NCBI GenBank assembly: GCA_964561605.1
Contig: CAZLQD010000020.1
Coordinates: 1-64,000 of the forward strand
DNA from: JALUZX01 sp964561605
GTDB lineage: Bacteria > Planctomycetota > UBA1135 > JALUZX01
Direction: 5' to 3'
DNA length: 64,000 nucleotides
The notes beneath the pieces were generated by a model. It was given only the letters and a program-made list of their open reading frames with translations, had not been told where the DNA came from and ran no database searches. Position 1 is the stretch's first letter. Every line of letters begins with the position of its first letter. A program made the translations under genes and the position numbers. This document shows positions 24,772 through 34,470 of the stretch, in pieces.

Positions 24772-26757
24772 ATGGCCCCAAGGAAGCTGTCTTTCCTCAT
24801 CGCCTCGATCCTCTCCTTTCCCCTCTCCAAGGCCTGGAGCGCCCCGCCGGCAAAGCCCTCCCTGGAGAGGCTCTCTTTCCGGAACCCCGGCCTCGTCGTG
24901 GACCTGGGTGTCGGCCTTTGGGCCTGGCCCATCCCCGTGGACTACGACGGCGACGGGGACAACGACCTGCTGGTCTCCTGCCCCTGCAAGCCCTTCAACG
25001 GCGTCTTCCTCTTCGAGAACCGCACGGGGAAGGTGAAGTTCCCCGTCTTCGCCCCTCCCAGGAGGCTCGGCCCGGCCGTTCCCAACGTCCAGCCCTCCTA
25101 CCCGGGCGGCAAACTGAGAGTCCTTGCTCCCGGCCGGGAATTGGCGGGATTCCGAAAAGGAGAAATCCACCTCTCATGGAAGATCCATCCCCGGACCGTT
25201 GTCGATCCCGCCGACGTGAGAGTCCGGGCGAACCAGTGGAAATACTGCGACTTCGACGGCGACGGAGACCTGGACCTCGTCGTGGGGGTGGGGGATTGGG
25301 CGGACTACGGCTGGGACCGGGCCTTCGACGAAAAGGGCCGGTGGACCAGGGGGCCCCTCCACGGTTACGTCTATTTCCTGGAGAACCTGGGAACCGACGA
25401 GCGGCCGCGATACGCCGATCCCAGGAAGATCCTGGCCGGGGGAAAGCCTATCGACGTATACGGAATGCCCTCACCGAACCCGGCCGATTTCGACGGCGAC
25501 GGAGACCTGGACATAATCTGCGGCGAGTTCCTGGACAAGCTGACCTGGTTCGAGAACGTGGGGACCCGAACGAAGCCCGAGTACGCCGAAGGAAGGTTCC
25601 TCCAGTGGGGCGGGCGCCCGATCCGGATGGACCTCGAGATGATCGTTCCCGTGGCCTTCGACTGGGACGGCGACGGAGACATGGACCTAGTCGTGGGCCA
25701 GGAGGACGGCAGGGTGGCCCTGGTAGAGAACACGGGGAAGGTGGAGGGCGGAATGCCTCTCTTCCTTCCCCCCAGGTTCTTCCGCCAGGAGGCGGACCTC
25801 CTAAAATTCGGCGCACTGGTGACGCCCTTCGCCTTCGACTGGGACGGCGACGGAGACGAGGACCTGATCTGCGGAAACACGGCGGGCTACCTGGGTTTCC
25901 TGGAGAACCTGGACGGAGGCGACCCTCCCCGCTGGGCGGCGCCGGTGCTGCTCGAGGCCGGGGGAAAGGTCATCCGCATCCAGGCCGGGCCCAACGGGTC
26001 CGTCCAGGGGCCCTGCGAAGCCAAATGGGGATATACCGTTCCATGGGTCACAGACTGGGACGGCGACGGGCTCCCAGACATACTGGTGAATTCCATCCTG
26101 GGCCGGGTGGTCTGGTTCAAGAACGTGGGGACCCGCCGCAAGCCGAAACTCGCCCCGGCCGCACCCGTCCGGGTGGAGTGGAAGGGCGCCACCCCCAAGC
26201 CCCCCTGGGTCTGGTGGAGGCCCGAAGAGGGGACCCTCCTGACCCAGTGGCGGACCACCCCGGCCGGCCTGGACTGGAACGGCGACGGCCTGGTCGACCT
26301 GGTCATGCTGGACCAGGAGGGCTTTCTGGCCTTCTTTCCCCGGGTCCGGAGAGAAGGGAGGCTCCTTCTCCTCCCGGGGAGACGCATCTTCCGGGGAGCC
26401 GGACCGTCGGCCTTCGACTCCAGGCACAGGGTCCGGAACCGCCGGCCCGGTCTCCTCAGACTCAACGCCTCCAGGGGCGGAAGGAGCGGAAGGAGGAAGA
26501 TCTGTTTCGCCGACTGGGACGGTGACGGCCGGCTCGATCTCCTCGTCAACAGCCTGAACGTAAACTTCCTCAGGAACATCGGAGAGGGGAAGGGGAACGT
26601 CACGTTCCGGGATCTCGGCCCGATGGCCCGGAAGGTCCTGGCCGGTCACACCACCTGCCCCACCATCGTGGACTGGGACGGGAACGGCGTACCCGATCTC
26701 CTGATCGGGGCCGAGGACGGACATTTCTACTTCCTGAGGAACCCCGGGAAACCCTGA
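24772..26757 (+). CDS. Secreted FG-GAP/VCBS-repeat protein
   Basis: 661 residues with an N-terminal signal (KLSFLIASILSFPLSKAWSA). About nine calcium-binding repeats of the DxDGDGDxDL type occur along the chain (for example DYDGDGDNDLLV, DFDGDGDLDIICG, DWDGDGDEDLICG, DWDGNGVPDLLIG), interleaved with LENLG/FKNVGTR strands, as in an integrin-like beta-propeller. It is translated 4 bp after the symporter. Such proteins in planctomycetes are thought to bind polysaccharide at the cell surface; here it may capture the glycan attacked by the sulfatases and fucosidase. No catalytic residues are recognisable. Confidence 0.88.
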   Translation: MAPRKLSFLIASILSFPLSKAWSAPPAKPSLERLSFRNPGLVVDLGVGLWAWPIPVDYDGDGDNDLLVSCPCKPFNGVFLFENRTGKVKFPVFAPPRRLGPAVPNVQPSYPGGKLRVLAPGRELAGFRKGEIHLSWKIHPRTVVDPADVRVRANQWKYCDFDGDGDLDLVVGVGDWADYGWDRAFDEKGRWTRGPLHGYVYFLENLGTDERPRYADPRKILAGGKPIDVYGMPSPNPADFDGDGDLDIICGEFLDKLTWFENVGTRTKPEYAEGRFLQWGGRPIRMDLEMIVPVAFDWDGDGDMDLVVGQEDGRVALVENTGKVEGGMPLFLPPRFFRQEADLLKFGALVTPFAFDWDGDGDEDLICGNTAGYLGFLENLDGGDPPRWAAPVLLEAGGKVIRIQAGPNGSVQGPCEAKWGYTVPWVTDWDGDGLPDILVNSILGRVVWFKNVGTRRKPKLAPAAPVRVEWKGATPKPPWVWWRPEEGTLLTQWRTTPAGLDWNGDGLVDLVMLDQEGFLAFFPRVRREGRLLLLPGRRIFRGAGPSAFDSRHRVRNRRPGLLRLNASRGGRSGRRKICFADWDGDGRLDLLVNSLNVNFLRNIGEGKGNVTFRDLGPMARKVLAGHTTCPTIVDWDGNGVPDLLIGAEDGHFYFLRNPGKP

Positions 26758-27022
26758 CACCCCCCCGGCCGGCTTCGGGGCTCCTGCGGGCGGCGGGCCC
26801 TTCCGTCCTCCTCTCGAGACGGCCCGGGTCGGCGGGAGGAAGGTCCTCCGGCCGAGGCGGGATGGGAAGGAACCCAGGAAGGACGGGGCGGCGACCTTTC
26901 CCCGGAGAGCCGACCGGGCGGGACGAAAGATTTTTTTACACCCCCTTTCCCCCTTTTTCCCGGCCCGCCCCTTCTCCCCTGCAGGGGCCGGGACTAGCAT
27001 CCTCTCTCCAAAGGAGGTTTCC

Positions 27023-28954
27023 ATGACCATCACCCGCCGTTCCTTCCTGAAGCAAGTCTCCACGGCCGGCCTTCTCACCGCCGCAGGCTGCACCCTGCCC
27101 GGCCCCGGAAAGAAGTCTCCCTCGGGCAAGGGGAGGAGAAGGAAGCCCAACATCATCCACATCATGTCCGACGAGCTGGGCTACTACGAGCTCTCCTGCA
27201 TGGGTCACCCTCACTTCCGGACGCCGAACATCGACAGACTCGCAGCCGAGGGAGTGCGCTTCACCCAGGGCCTGGCGGGCGCGCCCCTTTGCGCCCCCAC
27301 CCGGTGCACCCTGATGACGGGCAAGCACAACGGTCACACCTCGGTGCGCACGAACGGCGGAGGCACCCCCATGCGGGCGGGAGAAGTCACCGTCGCCACG
27401 GTCCTCAAGAAAGCCGGTTATGCCACGGGTGGATTCGGAAAGTGGGGTTGCGGGGGAAGGGGCTCCACGGGCGTCCCGGAGAAACACGGATTCGACGTCT
27501 TCTTCGGTTACTACGACCAGGTCCACGCCCATACTTATTACCCGCCCTACCTGATCCGGAACAGCGAGGAAGTCCCCCTTCCCGGCGACCACGGCGGCTT
27601 CACGGGAAAGACCTATTCCCACTACGTCATCATGGATGAGGCGAAGAAGTTCATCCGGGCCAACAAGGATCGGCCCTTCTACTGCTACCTTCCCATCACC
27701 CCGCCCCACGGGTTGTTCACCATCCCGGAGGACGATCCTTCCTGGAAGATCTACAAGGACAAGCCCTGGCCGAAGGACGCCAAGGCCTACGCCGCCATGG
27801 TCAACATGGTGGACCGGAACGTGGGGGAGATCCGGAAACTCCTGGCGGAACTGGGCCTGGAGGAGGACACGATCATCTTCTTCTCCGGCGACAACGGAGG
27901 CATGGACTACTTCCGCGACAAGAATCACCCCCGCGGATTCCATGCCCCCAACGTGAACCCCAGGACGGGCGTCGCCTTCCGGGGACAGAAGGGGAATCTC
28001 TACGAGGGAGGCCTCCGGATCCCCATGATCGTCTGCTGGCCCGGCAGGATCCGCCCGGGGAGGGTGAGCGACTTCCTCTGGTATTTCCCCGATTTCCTCG
28101 CCACCGCGGCCGAACTGGCCGGAGTCCCACCGACCCCAGACACCGACGGAATTTCCATCGTTCCCGAACTCCTCGGCGAGGCCGCTGCGGGCCGCTCCCA
28201 GAAAGAACACGAATTCCTCTATTTCGAACTCGGAGGCCAGCGGGCCGTGCGCATGAAGAACTGGAAGGCCGTAAGGCCCGGCCGCCACGCCCCCTGGGAG
28301 CTCTACGACCTGGCCGAGGACATCGAGGAAAAACACGACCTGGCGGAGAAGCATCCGGAGATCCTGAAGCGGATGATCGCCGTGGCCGAGAGGGAACACG
28401 TCCCCGCCGTGGAGGGAAAATACTTCGACCACTCCCTGGAGGAGAAGGACCGGGCCGCCAAGTGGGGCGGCAAGAACGGCGCCCTCCGTCACCGGCGGAT
28501 CCACAAAATGCCGAAGAAGGGCCTCGTCCCCTCCTCCAAGTTCAAGATCTTACGCGTTTCAAGCGAGGAAGAATCCAACGGGAAGCTCGCGAAGAACGCC
28601 ATCGACGGCGATCCCGCCACGTGGTGGCATACCCGTTTCAGCGTTAATCTTGCCAAGCCGCCGCACGAGATCGTCATCGACATGGGAGCGGAACACACCG
28701 TGACGGGAATCCGCTACCTGGCCCGCCAGGACGGAAGCTGGAACGGGGCCTTCCGGACGGTCCGAATCTACGTAGGGAACGATCCGAACAGGTTCGGAAA
28801 GGCCGTGGCAAGAAAGAATTTCAAGAAGACCCGCAAACCCCAGGAGATCGACTTCGCCCCCGTGAAAGGCCGCTACGTCCGGATCCAGATCCTCTCCTCC
28901 ATCAACAACGGCCCCTGGGCCTCGGCTGCCGAGATCGGCATCGTGGGGAAATAG
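27023..28954 (+). CDS. Sulfatase with C-terminal discoidin (F5/8 type C) domain
   Basis: 643 residues. The N-terminus has both a Tat motif (RRSFLK) and a lipobox (TAAGC, Cys23), suggesting an exported lipoprotein. The formylglycine cysteine is Cys90 in PLCAPTRCTLMTG, which fits the sulfatase signature with Thr in place of Ser. The usual Asp-Asp metal pair reads Asp50-Glu51 (SDELGYY). FSGDNGG supplies the later metal site. From about residue 540 a discoidin-like domain follows (AIDGDPATWWHTRF ... IVIDMGAEHTVTGIRY), probably for glycan binding. CAAAGGAGG precedes the ATG. It closes the fucan-type cluster. Confidence 0.92.
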   Translation: MTITRRSFLKQVSTAGLLTAAGCTLPGPGKKSPSGKGRRRKPNIIHIMSDELGYYELSCMGHPHFRTPNIDRLAAEGVRFTQGLAGAPLCAPTRCTLMTGKHNGHTSVRTNGGGTPMRAGEVTVATVLKKAGYATGGFGKWGCGGRGSTGVPEKHGFDVFFGYYDQVHAHTYYPPYLIRNSEEVPLPGDHGGFTGKTYSHYVIMDEAKKFIRANKDRPFYCYLPITPPHGLFTIPEDDPSWKIYKDKPWPKDAKAYAAMVNMVDRNVGEIRKLLAELGLEEDTIIFFSGDNGGMDYFRDKNHPRGFHAPNVNPRTGVAFRGQKGNLYEGGLRIPMIVCWPGRIRPGRVSDFLWYFPDFLATAAELAGVPPTPDTDGISIVPELLGEAAAGRSQKEHEFLYFELGGQRAVRMKNWKAVRPGRHAPWELYDLAEDIEEKHDLAEKHPEILKRMIAVAEREHVPAVEGKYFDHSLEEKDRAAKWGGKNGALRHRRIHKMPKKGLVPSSKFKILRVSSEEESNGKLAKNAIDGDPATWWHTRFSVNLAKPPHEIVIDMGAEHTVTGIRYLARQDGSWNGAFRTVRIYVGNDPNRFGKAVARKNFKKTRKPQEIDFAPVKGRYVRIQILSSINNGPWASAAEIGIVGK

Positions 28955-28982
28955 ACCTTCCTCCGAGGGTCCGGCCGGTCGA

Positions 28983-30791
28983 TCACATTCCGGGAGTCAG
29001 GAGGACTCCGTTCGTGGAAACGCACCCCAGGGGCGCCTGGGGAAAGGCCTGGAAAGCCTGGACCAGGAAGGAGCGTCCCGCCAGGACGGGGGAGGAGGGA
29101 ATCCGGACCTTCAGACTCCAGTCCGGGGAAGGGGCTGGATGAAAATACTTGAGGAGGAGAATCGGCCTCCCCCCGAGATCCAGGTAGATCCGGAAACCCC
29201 GGACAGGCTCGGTCAAGCTCCCGGGAAACCCGGCAAGAAGCCAGATCGGCCGTTTCACGGTCCAAGCCCGGCCTGAAACCCGGATCGCCGTTCCGAGCAC
29301 AGGATCCTCCGCCGAAAGGTTTCCGTATTTTCCTCCCCACCAAACACTCTCCCCGCGGACCTGGGCCGTTGCGCCGGGGAAGAAAACCCTGGGTTCCTGG
29401 CCGTGGATCGAATCCCTGGCGCGAAAGAGGAGCCGTCCGCCCGAAAGGGTCAAGTATTCGGGATAGGACGACGAAGGCCCGGTCCAGATGTCCTTCACCA
29501 GGACGGTTCCGGCCGCCGTTCCGTCGGTCTTCCAGAGTTCCGTCCCCCTGACCCCGTCGTCCCCGGCGAAAAAGGCATACCGGCTTCCCAACTTGTAGAA
29601 CCTGGAAAACCTCGCCCCGCTCCCGGGCCCGGGCATGATCTCCTTGAGGAGCTTCGTCCCCGCCGCCGTTCCGTCACTCACCCAGAGCTCGAACCCCCTC
29701 TTCCCGTCGTCGGCCGAAAAGACGACTTTGTTTCCGAAAGACACCATCCAACCCGGGTTGGAGCCCGCCATGCCCGGGTTGATGTCCTTCACCAGCACGG
29801 TCCCCGACGGGGTCCCGTCGGTCTTCCAGAGCTCCATTCCCGTCTTCCCATCGTCGGCTGAAAAGAATAGGAGGCCCCCGGCCTGGGTGAAATTCCTGGA
29901 GAACTTCGCATCCCCTGGTCCGGATGCGATGTCCTTGAGAAGCCTCGTTCCGGCCGCCGTCCCGTCGCTGATCCACAATTCGTAACCGTGTTTGCCGTCA
30001 CATGCTGCGAAAACCAGGCGACCGCCCAGAACAGCCGTGTTGAAAGGATAACGGTTGTGGGTCATGAGGGTCGGCTCCGGCCCGGGCCAGACGTCCTTGA
30101 CCAGCCGGGTCCCCTTCGTCGTGCCGTCGGTGGCCCAAAGCTCCCATCCGTGAACAGTCTCGTAACCGAAGAAGAAAAGCTTGTCCCCGGCCGGCGTGAG
30201 ATAGGAAGGATAGGAGTCGCTGTAGTTACCTCCCGGCCGAATATCCTTGACCAGGGCCGTCCCCGAAGGCGTACCGTCGGTGGCCCAGAGCTCCCGGCCG
30301 TGGATCCCGTCCCGGGCGGAGAAATACACCCTCCCCCGGAAAGGCGTCAAGTTGACTGGAGGATCCATGTAGATGGGCCGGCCCTGGTTGCCCGGGTTGA
30401 TGTCCTTGACCATCCAGGTCCCCTTTGCCGTCCCGTCGCTCCTCCAGATTTCCCCCCCGTGGATCCCGTCCTCGCCGGTGCAGAGCAGGATCCCCCCCAG
30501 GGCCGTCAGCTCCCTGGGCTGCACCCCGCCCCCCGGCCCGGGATGGATGTCCTTGACGAGGACCGTACCGTTCGGTGTCCCGTCGGTCTTCCACAGGGAG
30601 TGCCCGTGGAGAGAGTCGGCGGCGGTGAAGAAGGTGGTCCCCAGAACGTCGCAGAACCGGGCGGGCAGGGAACTCCGCGACCCGGGAGTGATGTCTTTGA
30701 GGAGGAGGTTGCCCTGGCCTGGGAGGATGGGAGGCCCGAAAAGGAAAAGGAAGAGAAAGGCCGGCAAAGAAGTAGGGCGGATAGCCTTCAT
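28983..30791 (-). CDS. Secreted ELWxxDGT-repeat protein
   Basis: 602 residues with a signal peptide (SLPAFLFLFLFGPPILPGQG). Eight repeats of about 55 residues each contain the hallmark ELWxTDGTxxGTxLVKDIxPG, for example ELWATDGTPSGTALVKDI and ELWKTDGTAAGTVLVKDI, and probably fold as a beta-propeller. The last 120 residues (about 480-602) differ and end in a PSSPVLAGRSFLVQAFQAFP pattern like the common C-terminal module of other secreted proteins here. The start at 30791 follows AGGAAGG. It is divergent to the subtilisin gene across 295 bp. Molecular role unknown; surface location inferred. Confidence 0.88.
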   Translation of the reverse strand: MKAIRPTSLPAFLFLFLFGPPILPGQGNLLLKDITPGSRSSLPARFCDVLGTTFFTAADSLHGHSLWKTDGTPNGTVLVKDIHPGPGGGVQPRELTALGGILLCTGEDGIHGGEIWRSDGTAKGTWMVKDINPGNQGRPIYMDPPVNLTPFRGRVYFSARDGIHGRELWATDGTPSGTALVKDIRPGGNYSDSYPSYLTPAGDKLFFFGYETVHGWELWATDGTTKGTRLVKDVWPGPEPTLMTHNRYPFNTAVLGGRLVFAACDGKHGYELWISDGTAAGTRLLKDIASGPGDAKFSRNFTQAGGLLFFSADDGKTGMELWKTDGTPSGTVLVKDINPGMAGSNPGWMVSFGNKVVFSADDGKRGFELWVSDGTAAGTKLLKEIMPGPGSGARFSRFYKLGSRYAFFAGDDGVRGTELWKTDGTAAGTVLVKDIWTGPSSSYPEYLTLSGGRLLFRARDSIHGQEPRVFFPGATAQVRGESVWWGGKYGNLSAEDPVLGTAIRVSGRAWTVKRPIWLLAGFPGSLTEPVRGFRIYLDLGGRPILLLKYFHPAPSPDWSLKVRIPSSPVLAGRSFLVQAFQAFPQAPLGCVSTNGVLLTPGM

Positions 30792-31086
30792 AGGTACCTT
30801 CCTGGGGGGTTTTTCGGGAAGAGAAGGAAGAGCAGGGGGGGTGGTCCAGCTTTTCCATGTTATCCTGGAAGTGGGCCCTCGGGTATTCCCCCTCCTCAAC
30901 CCCGAGCGAAAACGAACAGCCGCCCTCCCTTCCACGCCCCTAACCTTCCCCTCCAGGTCTCCACCTCGGAGACTCCGGGAACCAAGGATTGTTGTCCTCT
31001 CCCACCTCCTTGCCACTCCCCTTTCTCGCCGGAACACTTTTTGCGGGGAAAAGGGGAATTCCCTAACATGGATAAGGAGGTCAAGT

Positions 31087-33237
31087 ATGCGCTCCACTTC
31101 CGCTCTCTGCTGTTTCTTCCTTATTTCCCTTCTGGACCTCTCCCTCCCCGCCCAGGAAAAGATGGATCCCCTCCTGGAGGCGCCCGCCCCGGGAAGAATC
31201 CCCGGCACCCGGAGCTGGATCCTCCTCTTGAAGGACCGGCCCTTCGACCTCTCTGCCTACAGGGAGGCCATCTTCCAGAAGGAACCTTCCTGGGAGATCG
31301 AAAGGATCGTGGCCGGCCTGGAAAGGGCGGTCCGCCGCCATCAGGCCCCCCTTGCAGGTCTCGTCCGGAGGCTCGGGGGGAGAGTCCAAGCCCAATGGTG
31401 GCTCGTGAACGGCCTGGCCGTGGAGGTCCCCCCATCCGCCGTGGAGGAACTCCGAGGCCATCCCATGGTGGACAAGGTTCTCCCCGACAGTTTCCGGGGC
31501 CCCGGGGGAGCTCCCATTCTCAAGTCGACGGACACGCAGAACCACGTCGTCGACCCGCTCCAGGCCCGTGGGATCCAGGGAAAGGGAGTTGTCCTGGCCG
31601 TGGCGGACACGGGATTCGACATCGAATACAAGGTGGGCTCACCCCCCTATCACCCCAACCCCACCTTCTACGTCAAGGGCGATCCCAGCAACACTTCGGG
31701 CGGCGGGCTCAAGGGGTCACGCCTGGTGCGGGTGCTCCAGACGGGCAGCCAGCCTCTCGGTGCCATCGACGTCCACGGGACATCCGTCACGGCGGTTGCG
31801 GCGGGGGAGAAATGGGACAAGAGCAAGGATTCCGACAAAGGACACGCCCCGGCCGCTTCCATAGCAGCCTACGCCTGGGCGGAACTCCCCAACGGATACA
31901 CCAAGCTCTCCACCATGGTGACCACCTGGCAGAAGGTGGCATCGGACAAGGCCAAATGGAACATCGTTGCAGCCAACAATTCCTTCATGGGCTCCGCTCC
32001 AGCCAACTGGGTGGAGCAACAGGCCATGGATTCCCTGGTCTTGAACGCCGACATCTTCGTGGCCGCCATGTGCGGCAATTCCTATTCCAGCACCCATTTC
32101 AGCAACGGGGCCACGAACATCCTGGCCGTCGGGGCCGTGGAGCCGGACACGAGAAAGATGGCCGACTACTCTTCCCGCGGCCCTCTCTGGACGGACGGCC
32201 GCTTCTACCCCGACATCGTTGCCAACGGCTCTTTCATCACGACCCCCAAGGCGGACGGTGGAAGCCGGCTTTCCAGTGGAACATCCTACGCCACCCCCCA
32301 GGTGGCCGGAGCGGCACTGCTCTACCGGGCACTCAAACCAGGAGCCTCCGCCCTGGAGACCCGTGCCGTCCTTCTGGCCACGGCCCAGGACATAAGCGCC
32401 GCCAACACCAAACCACCCTATAACTCTAGAAACGCATACGGACTTGGTTACCTGAGGGATGACCGGGTCGCCGCCGTGGCCAAGGGCAAGATCGGGACCG
32501 TCATACCTTTCCGGATCAAGAACTCCACACCCACGGTCACTCTCAAGTTCACCCTGAAACCGGTTCAGCGTTACGCTGCCGTCCTTTCCTGGAACCGATT
32601 CACCCTGGGGAAGATGAACAGCCAGAGCAACCTGGATTTGGAGGTTCGTGTCGGCCCCCTGGTCATCGCCTCTTCCAAGACCCCCCTCAACGTCAATGAG
32701 AAAGTGGTCTTCCGCGCTCCCGGTTCAGGAAAAGTGGACCTGGTCATCCTCGCCCGCGGTCCCCTGGAGAAGTCCCCCCTTCCCTGCGTCCTCGTCGTCG
32801 TGCCCGAGACTCCTCCCTACCTCCCGGGCTCCACCCTCGGCTACGGGCAAGGCTGTGCCGGAGCGTCCGGGGGCGGGATCCCTCCCATCCTCGTTTCCAC
32901 CACCGAACATATCATCGGCCGGCCCTACATCCTGAACCTCACCAAGGTCAACCTCTTCTCTCCGGCTTTCCTCTTCCTGGGAAGATCCGACAGGAAATGG
33001 GGGCAAGTGGCCCTCCCCTTGGACCTCGGTTTCCTGGGGGCCCCCAAGTGCAAGCTCCTCACCGAGATCCTCCTGATTCGGCCCTTCTTCTACGGATCCT
33101 GCACCCTGAAAGTCCCGGAGGACCCCCTCTTTCTCGGAATACCCCTCTATCACCAGGCTTTGGTGCAGGAGAAAAAGGCCAACCCGGCGGGCCTCATCCT
33201 CTCCAACGGACTCAAGATCACCCTGGGCGGCCAGTAG
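31087..33237 (+). CDS. Exported subtilisin-like serine peptidase (S8)
   Basis: 716 residues with a signal peptide, an I9-like propeptide region (about 40-140), and a subtilase domain with Asp174 (VADTGFD), His230 (DVHGTSVTAVAAG), oxyanion Asn331 and Ser400 (SSGTSYATPQVAG). After the catalytic domain come a beta-rich P-like domain (about 470-590), a GYGQGCAGASGGG linker and a C-terminal module (LPLDLGFLGAPKC ... VPEDPLFLGIPLYHQALV) shared with other secreted proteins in the window. AAGGAGG sits 7 nt before the ATG. It probably degrades or matures extracellular protein; the module may serve export or attachment. Confidence 0.93.
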   Translation: MRSTSALCCFFLISLLDLSLPAQEKMDPLLEAPAPGRIPGTRSWILLLKDRPFDLSAYREAIFQKEPSWEIERIVAGLERAVRRHQAPLAGLVRRLGGRVQAQWWLVNGLAVEVPPSAVEELRGHPMVDKVLPDSFRGPGGAPILKSTDTQNHVVDPLQARGIQGKGVVLAVADTGFDIEYKVGSPPYHPNPTFYVKGDPSNTSGGGLKGSRLVRVLQTGSQPLGAIDVHGTSVTAVAAGEKWDKSKDSDKGHAPAASIAAYAWAELPNGYTKLSTMVTTWQKVASDKAKWNIVAANNSFMGSAPANWVEQQAMDSLVLNADIFVAAMCGNSYSSTHFSNGATNILAVGAVEPDTRKMADYSSRGPLWTDGRFYPDIVANGSFITTPKADGGSRLSSGTSYATPQVAGAALLYRALKPGASALETRAVLLATAQDISAANTKPPYNSRNAYGLGYLRDDRVAAVAKGKIGTVIPFRIKNSTPTVTLKFTLKPVQRYAAVLSWNRFTLGKMNSQSNLDLEVRVGPLVIASSKTPLNVNEKVVFRAPGSGKVDLVILARGPLEKSPLPCVLVVVPETPPYLPGSTLGYGQGCAGASGGGIPPILVSTTEHIIGRPYILNLTKVNLFSPAFLFLGRSDRKWGQVALPLDLGFLGAPKCKLLTEILLIRPFFYGSCTLKVPEDPLFLGIPLYHQALVQEKKANPAGLILSNGLKITLGGQ

Positions 33238-33245
33238 ATCGCAAA

Positions 33246-33296
33246 GGCTCGGGTTCGGGACGCACCTCCTCCGGCTCCTCCCTCCCGACCCGAGCC
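33246..33296. terminator. Long hairpin between convergent subtilisin and radical SAM genes
   Basis: GGCTCGGGTTCGGG pairs with CCCGACCCGAGCC with one bulged base across a loop of about 22 nt, 9 bp after the subtilisin stop. There is no T-run. Likely a transcription end or mRNA-stabilising hairpin. Confidence 0.45.
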
Positions 33297-33424
33297 TCAT
33301 CCGAAGAAAGGGGAAGGGCGGAGGTCCGGTCTTTCCGATCTCCGGCGTTCCTCCGCCCCCCTCCCGGCTCGAAGGCACGGCGTCCCCCGGCACACCGCCT
33401 GGAAACCCGGGCCGAGCCGGGAGC

Positions 33425-34378
33425 CTACCCCGGGAAACGGGTCTCCGAGGAGACCCAGAAGCGTTCGCCCAGGCGGGTGACGAGGCGGGCCCTGCCGGTT
33501 CCCTCCAGTTCCTCCAGGACCTCCCGGACCCTGCCCGGGGCATATCGCTCCAGGGCGCCCAGAAGTTCCCCCTCCTTCATCGGATGGCGCCGGATCACTT
33601 CCAGGATCGCCTCGACCAGGCTCTTTCCGGCGGAGAAATCGAAATTCGCCGGGTCGTAGAGGGAGAGGACCCGGGCTACTCCGCCCAGGATCTCCTCGGC
33701 CAGATCCACCCTCTCTTTCGACGCAGGCCTGACCCACCCTTCCGAAGGCGGCCGATCGGGAACGAGCAGATGGACCTGGTCCGGCCCGATTCGAGCGATC
33801 ACGCCGGCCAGCTTCTCCAGGGCCTCAGGAGTGTCGTTCAGCCCCTGGAGCAACATCACCTCGAGCCAGAGCTTCCCCTCGTATTCCTTCCGGAAGGCCT
33901 CGAGCCCCTCCAAATGCCTGTGGAAGGTGCACTCCTTGTGGTGCCGGTGGATCTTCCTGTGAAGCTCTTCGTCCCCCGCATCCAGGGTGGGGAGAACGGC
34001 ATCCGCCTCGAGCAAGTCGGCCCGAACCTCGGGCAAGTAGAGGAGCGATCCGTTTGTGATCACAGCCAGAGGACGGGAGGAGATCTCCTTGAGACCTCGG
34101 ACCAAACGGCCCAACCCGGAGTTCAAAGTCGGCTCACCCGAGCCCAGGACCGTGACCCAGTCCAGGGCATCCCGGCCCTTCTCCTCCACCACCCGCCGGG
34201 CCTCATCCAGAATCTCCTCGACAGGAAGGTACTCCTTACGCACAACCGTGAGCCGGGTCGTCCGCCCGAGCTGGCAATACACACAACTCCAGGAGCAAGT
34301 CTTCAGAGGAACCGGGTCCACCCCCAAAGACCGCCCCAGCCGGCGGGAAGGAACCGGACCGAAAACCTGCACCACCAC
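33425..34378 (-). CDS. Radical SAM protein of the COG0731 type
   Basis: 317 residues. The [4Fe-4S] cysteines are Cys28, Cys32 and Cys35 (CSWSCVYC), preceded by FGPVPSRRLGRSLGVDPVP, a block characteristic of this group. LGSGEPTLN (SAM-binding GGE-like) and VITNGSLL follow. The last ~75 residues resemble a winged helix (HPMKEGELLGALERYAPGRV). The group is related to TYW1-type enzymes but its reaction is unknown. The start is the first of three GTG codons, with GAGGGG upstream. It is read in the same direction as por but separated from it by a strong terminator. Confidence 0.85.
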   Translation of the reverse strand: MVVQVFGPVPSRRLGRSLGVDPVPLKTCSWSCVYCQLGRTTRLTVVRKEYLPVEEILDEARRVVEEKGRDALDWVTVLGSGEPTLNSGLGRLVRGLKEISSRPLAVITNGSLLYLPEVRADLLEADAVLPTLDAGDEELHRKIHRHHKECTFHRHLEGLEAFRKEYEGKLWLEVMLLQGLNDTPEALEKLAGVIARIGPDQVHLLVPDRPPSEGWVRPASKERVDLAEEILGGVARVLSLYDPANFDFSAGKSLVEAILEVIRRHPMKEGELLGALERYAPGRVREVLEELEGTGRARLVTRLGERFWVSSETRFPG

Positions 34379-34381
34379 CCC

Positions 34382-34413
34382 CTCGTTATAAAACCACTCC
34401 CGGCAAAAAATGG
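34382..34413. repeat. 32-bp direct repeat, left copy
   Basis: The sequence from CTCGTTATAAAA to CAAAAAATGG recurs at 34471-34502 with one substitution (C to T). The two copies flank the palindromic terminator and lie between the porB stop and the radical SAM start. Confidence 0.8.
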
Positions 34414-34424
34414 CAGGATAAACA

Positions 34425-34454
34425 GCAAAACCGCGGAAAATTCCGCGGTTTTGC
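34425..34454. terminator. Bidirectional palindromic terminator between porB and radical SAM gene
   Basis: Perfect 14-bp arms GCAAAACCGCGGAA / TTCCGCGGTTTTGC around a 2-nt loop give an A-rich side and a T-rich side on both strands. It should end por transcription and separate it from the radical SAM gene. Confidence 0.8.
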
Positions 34455-34470
34455 CGGATCAGGAACCAAT

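Noticed and set aside
31041..31069. TTGCGG and TAACAT 17 bp apart before the subtilisin gene
   Set aside because: The implied transcription start falls inside the ribosome-binding site (31074-31080), so this cannot serve as the promoter of that gene.
29988..32423. Long plus-strand frame across the ELWxxDGT gene and into the subtilisin
   Set aside because: It is antisense to eight clear ELWxxDGT repeats and out of frame with the subtilisin catalytic motifs.
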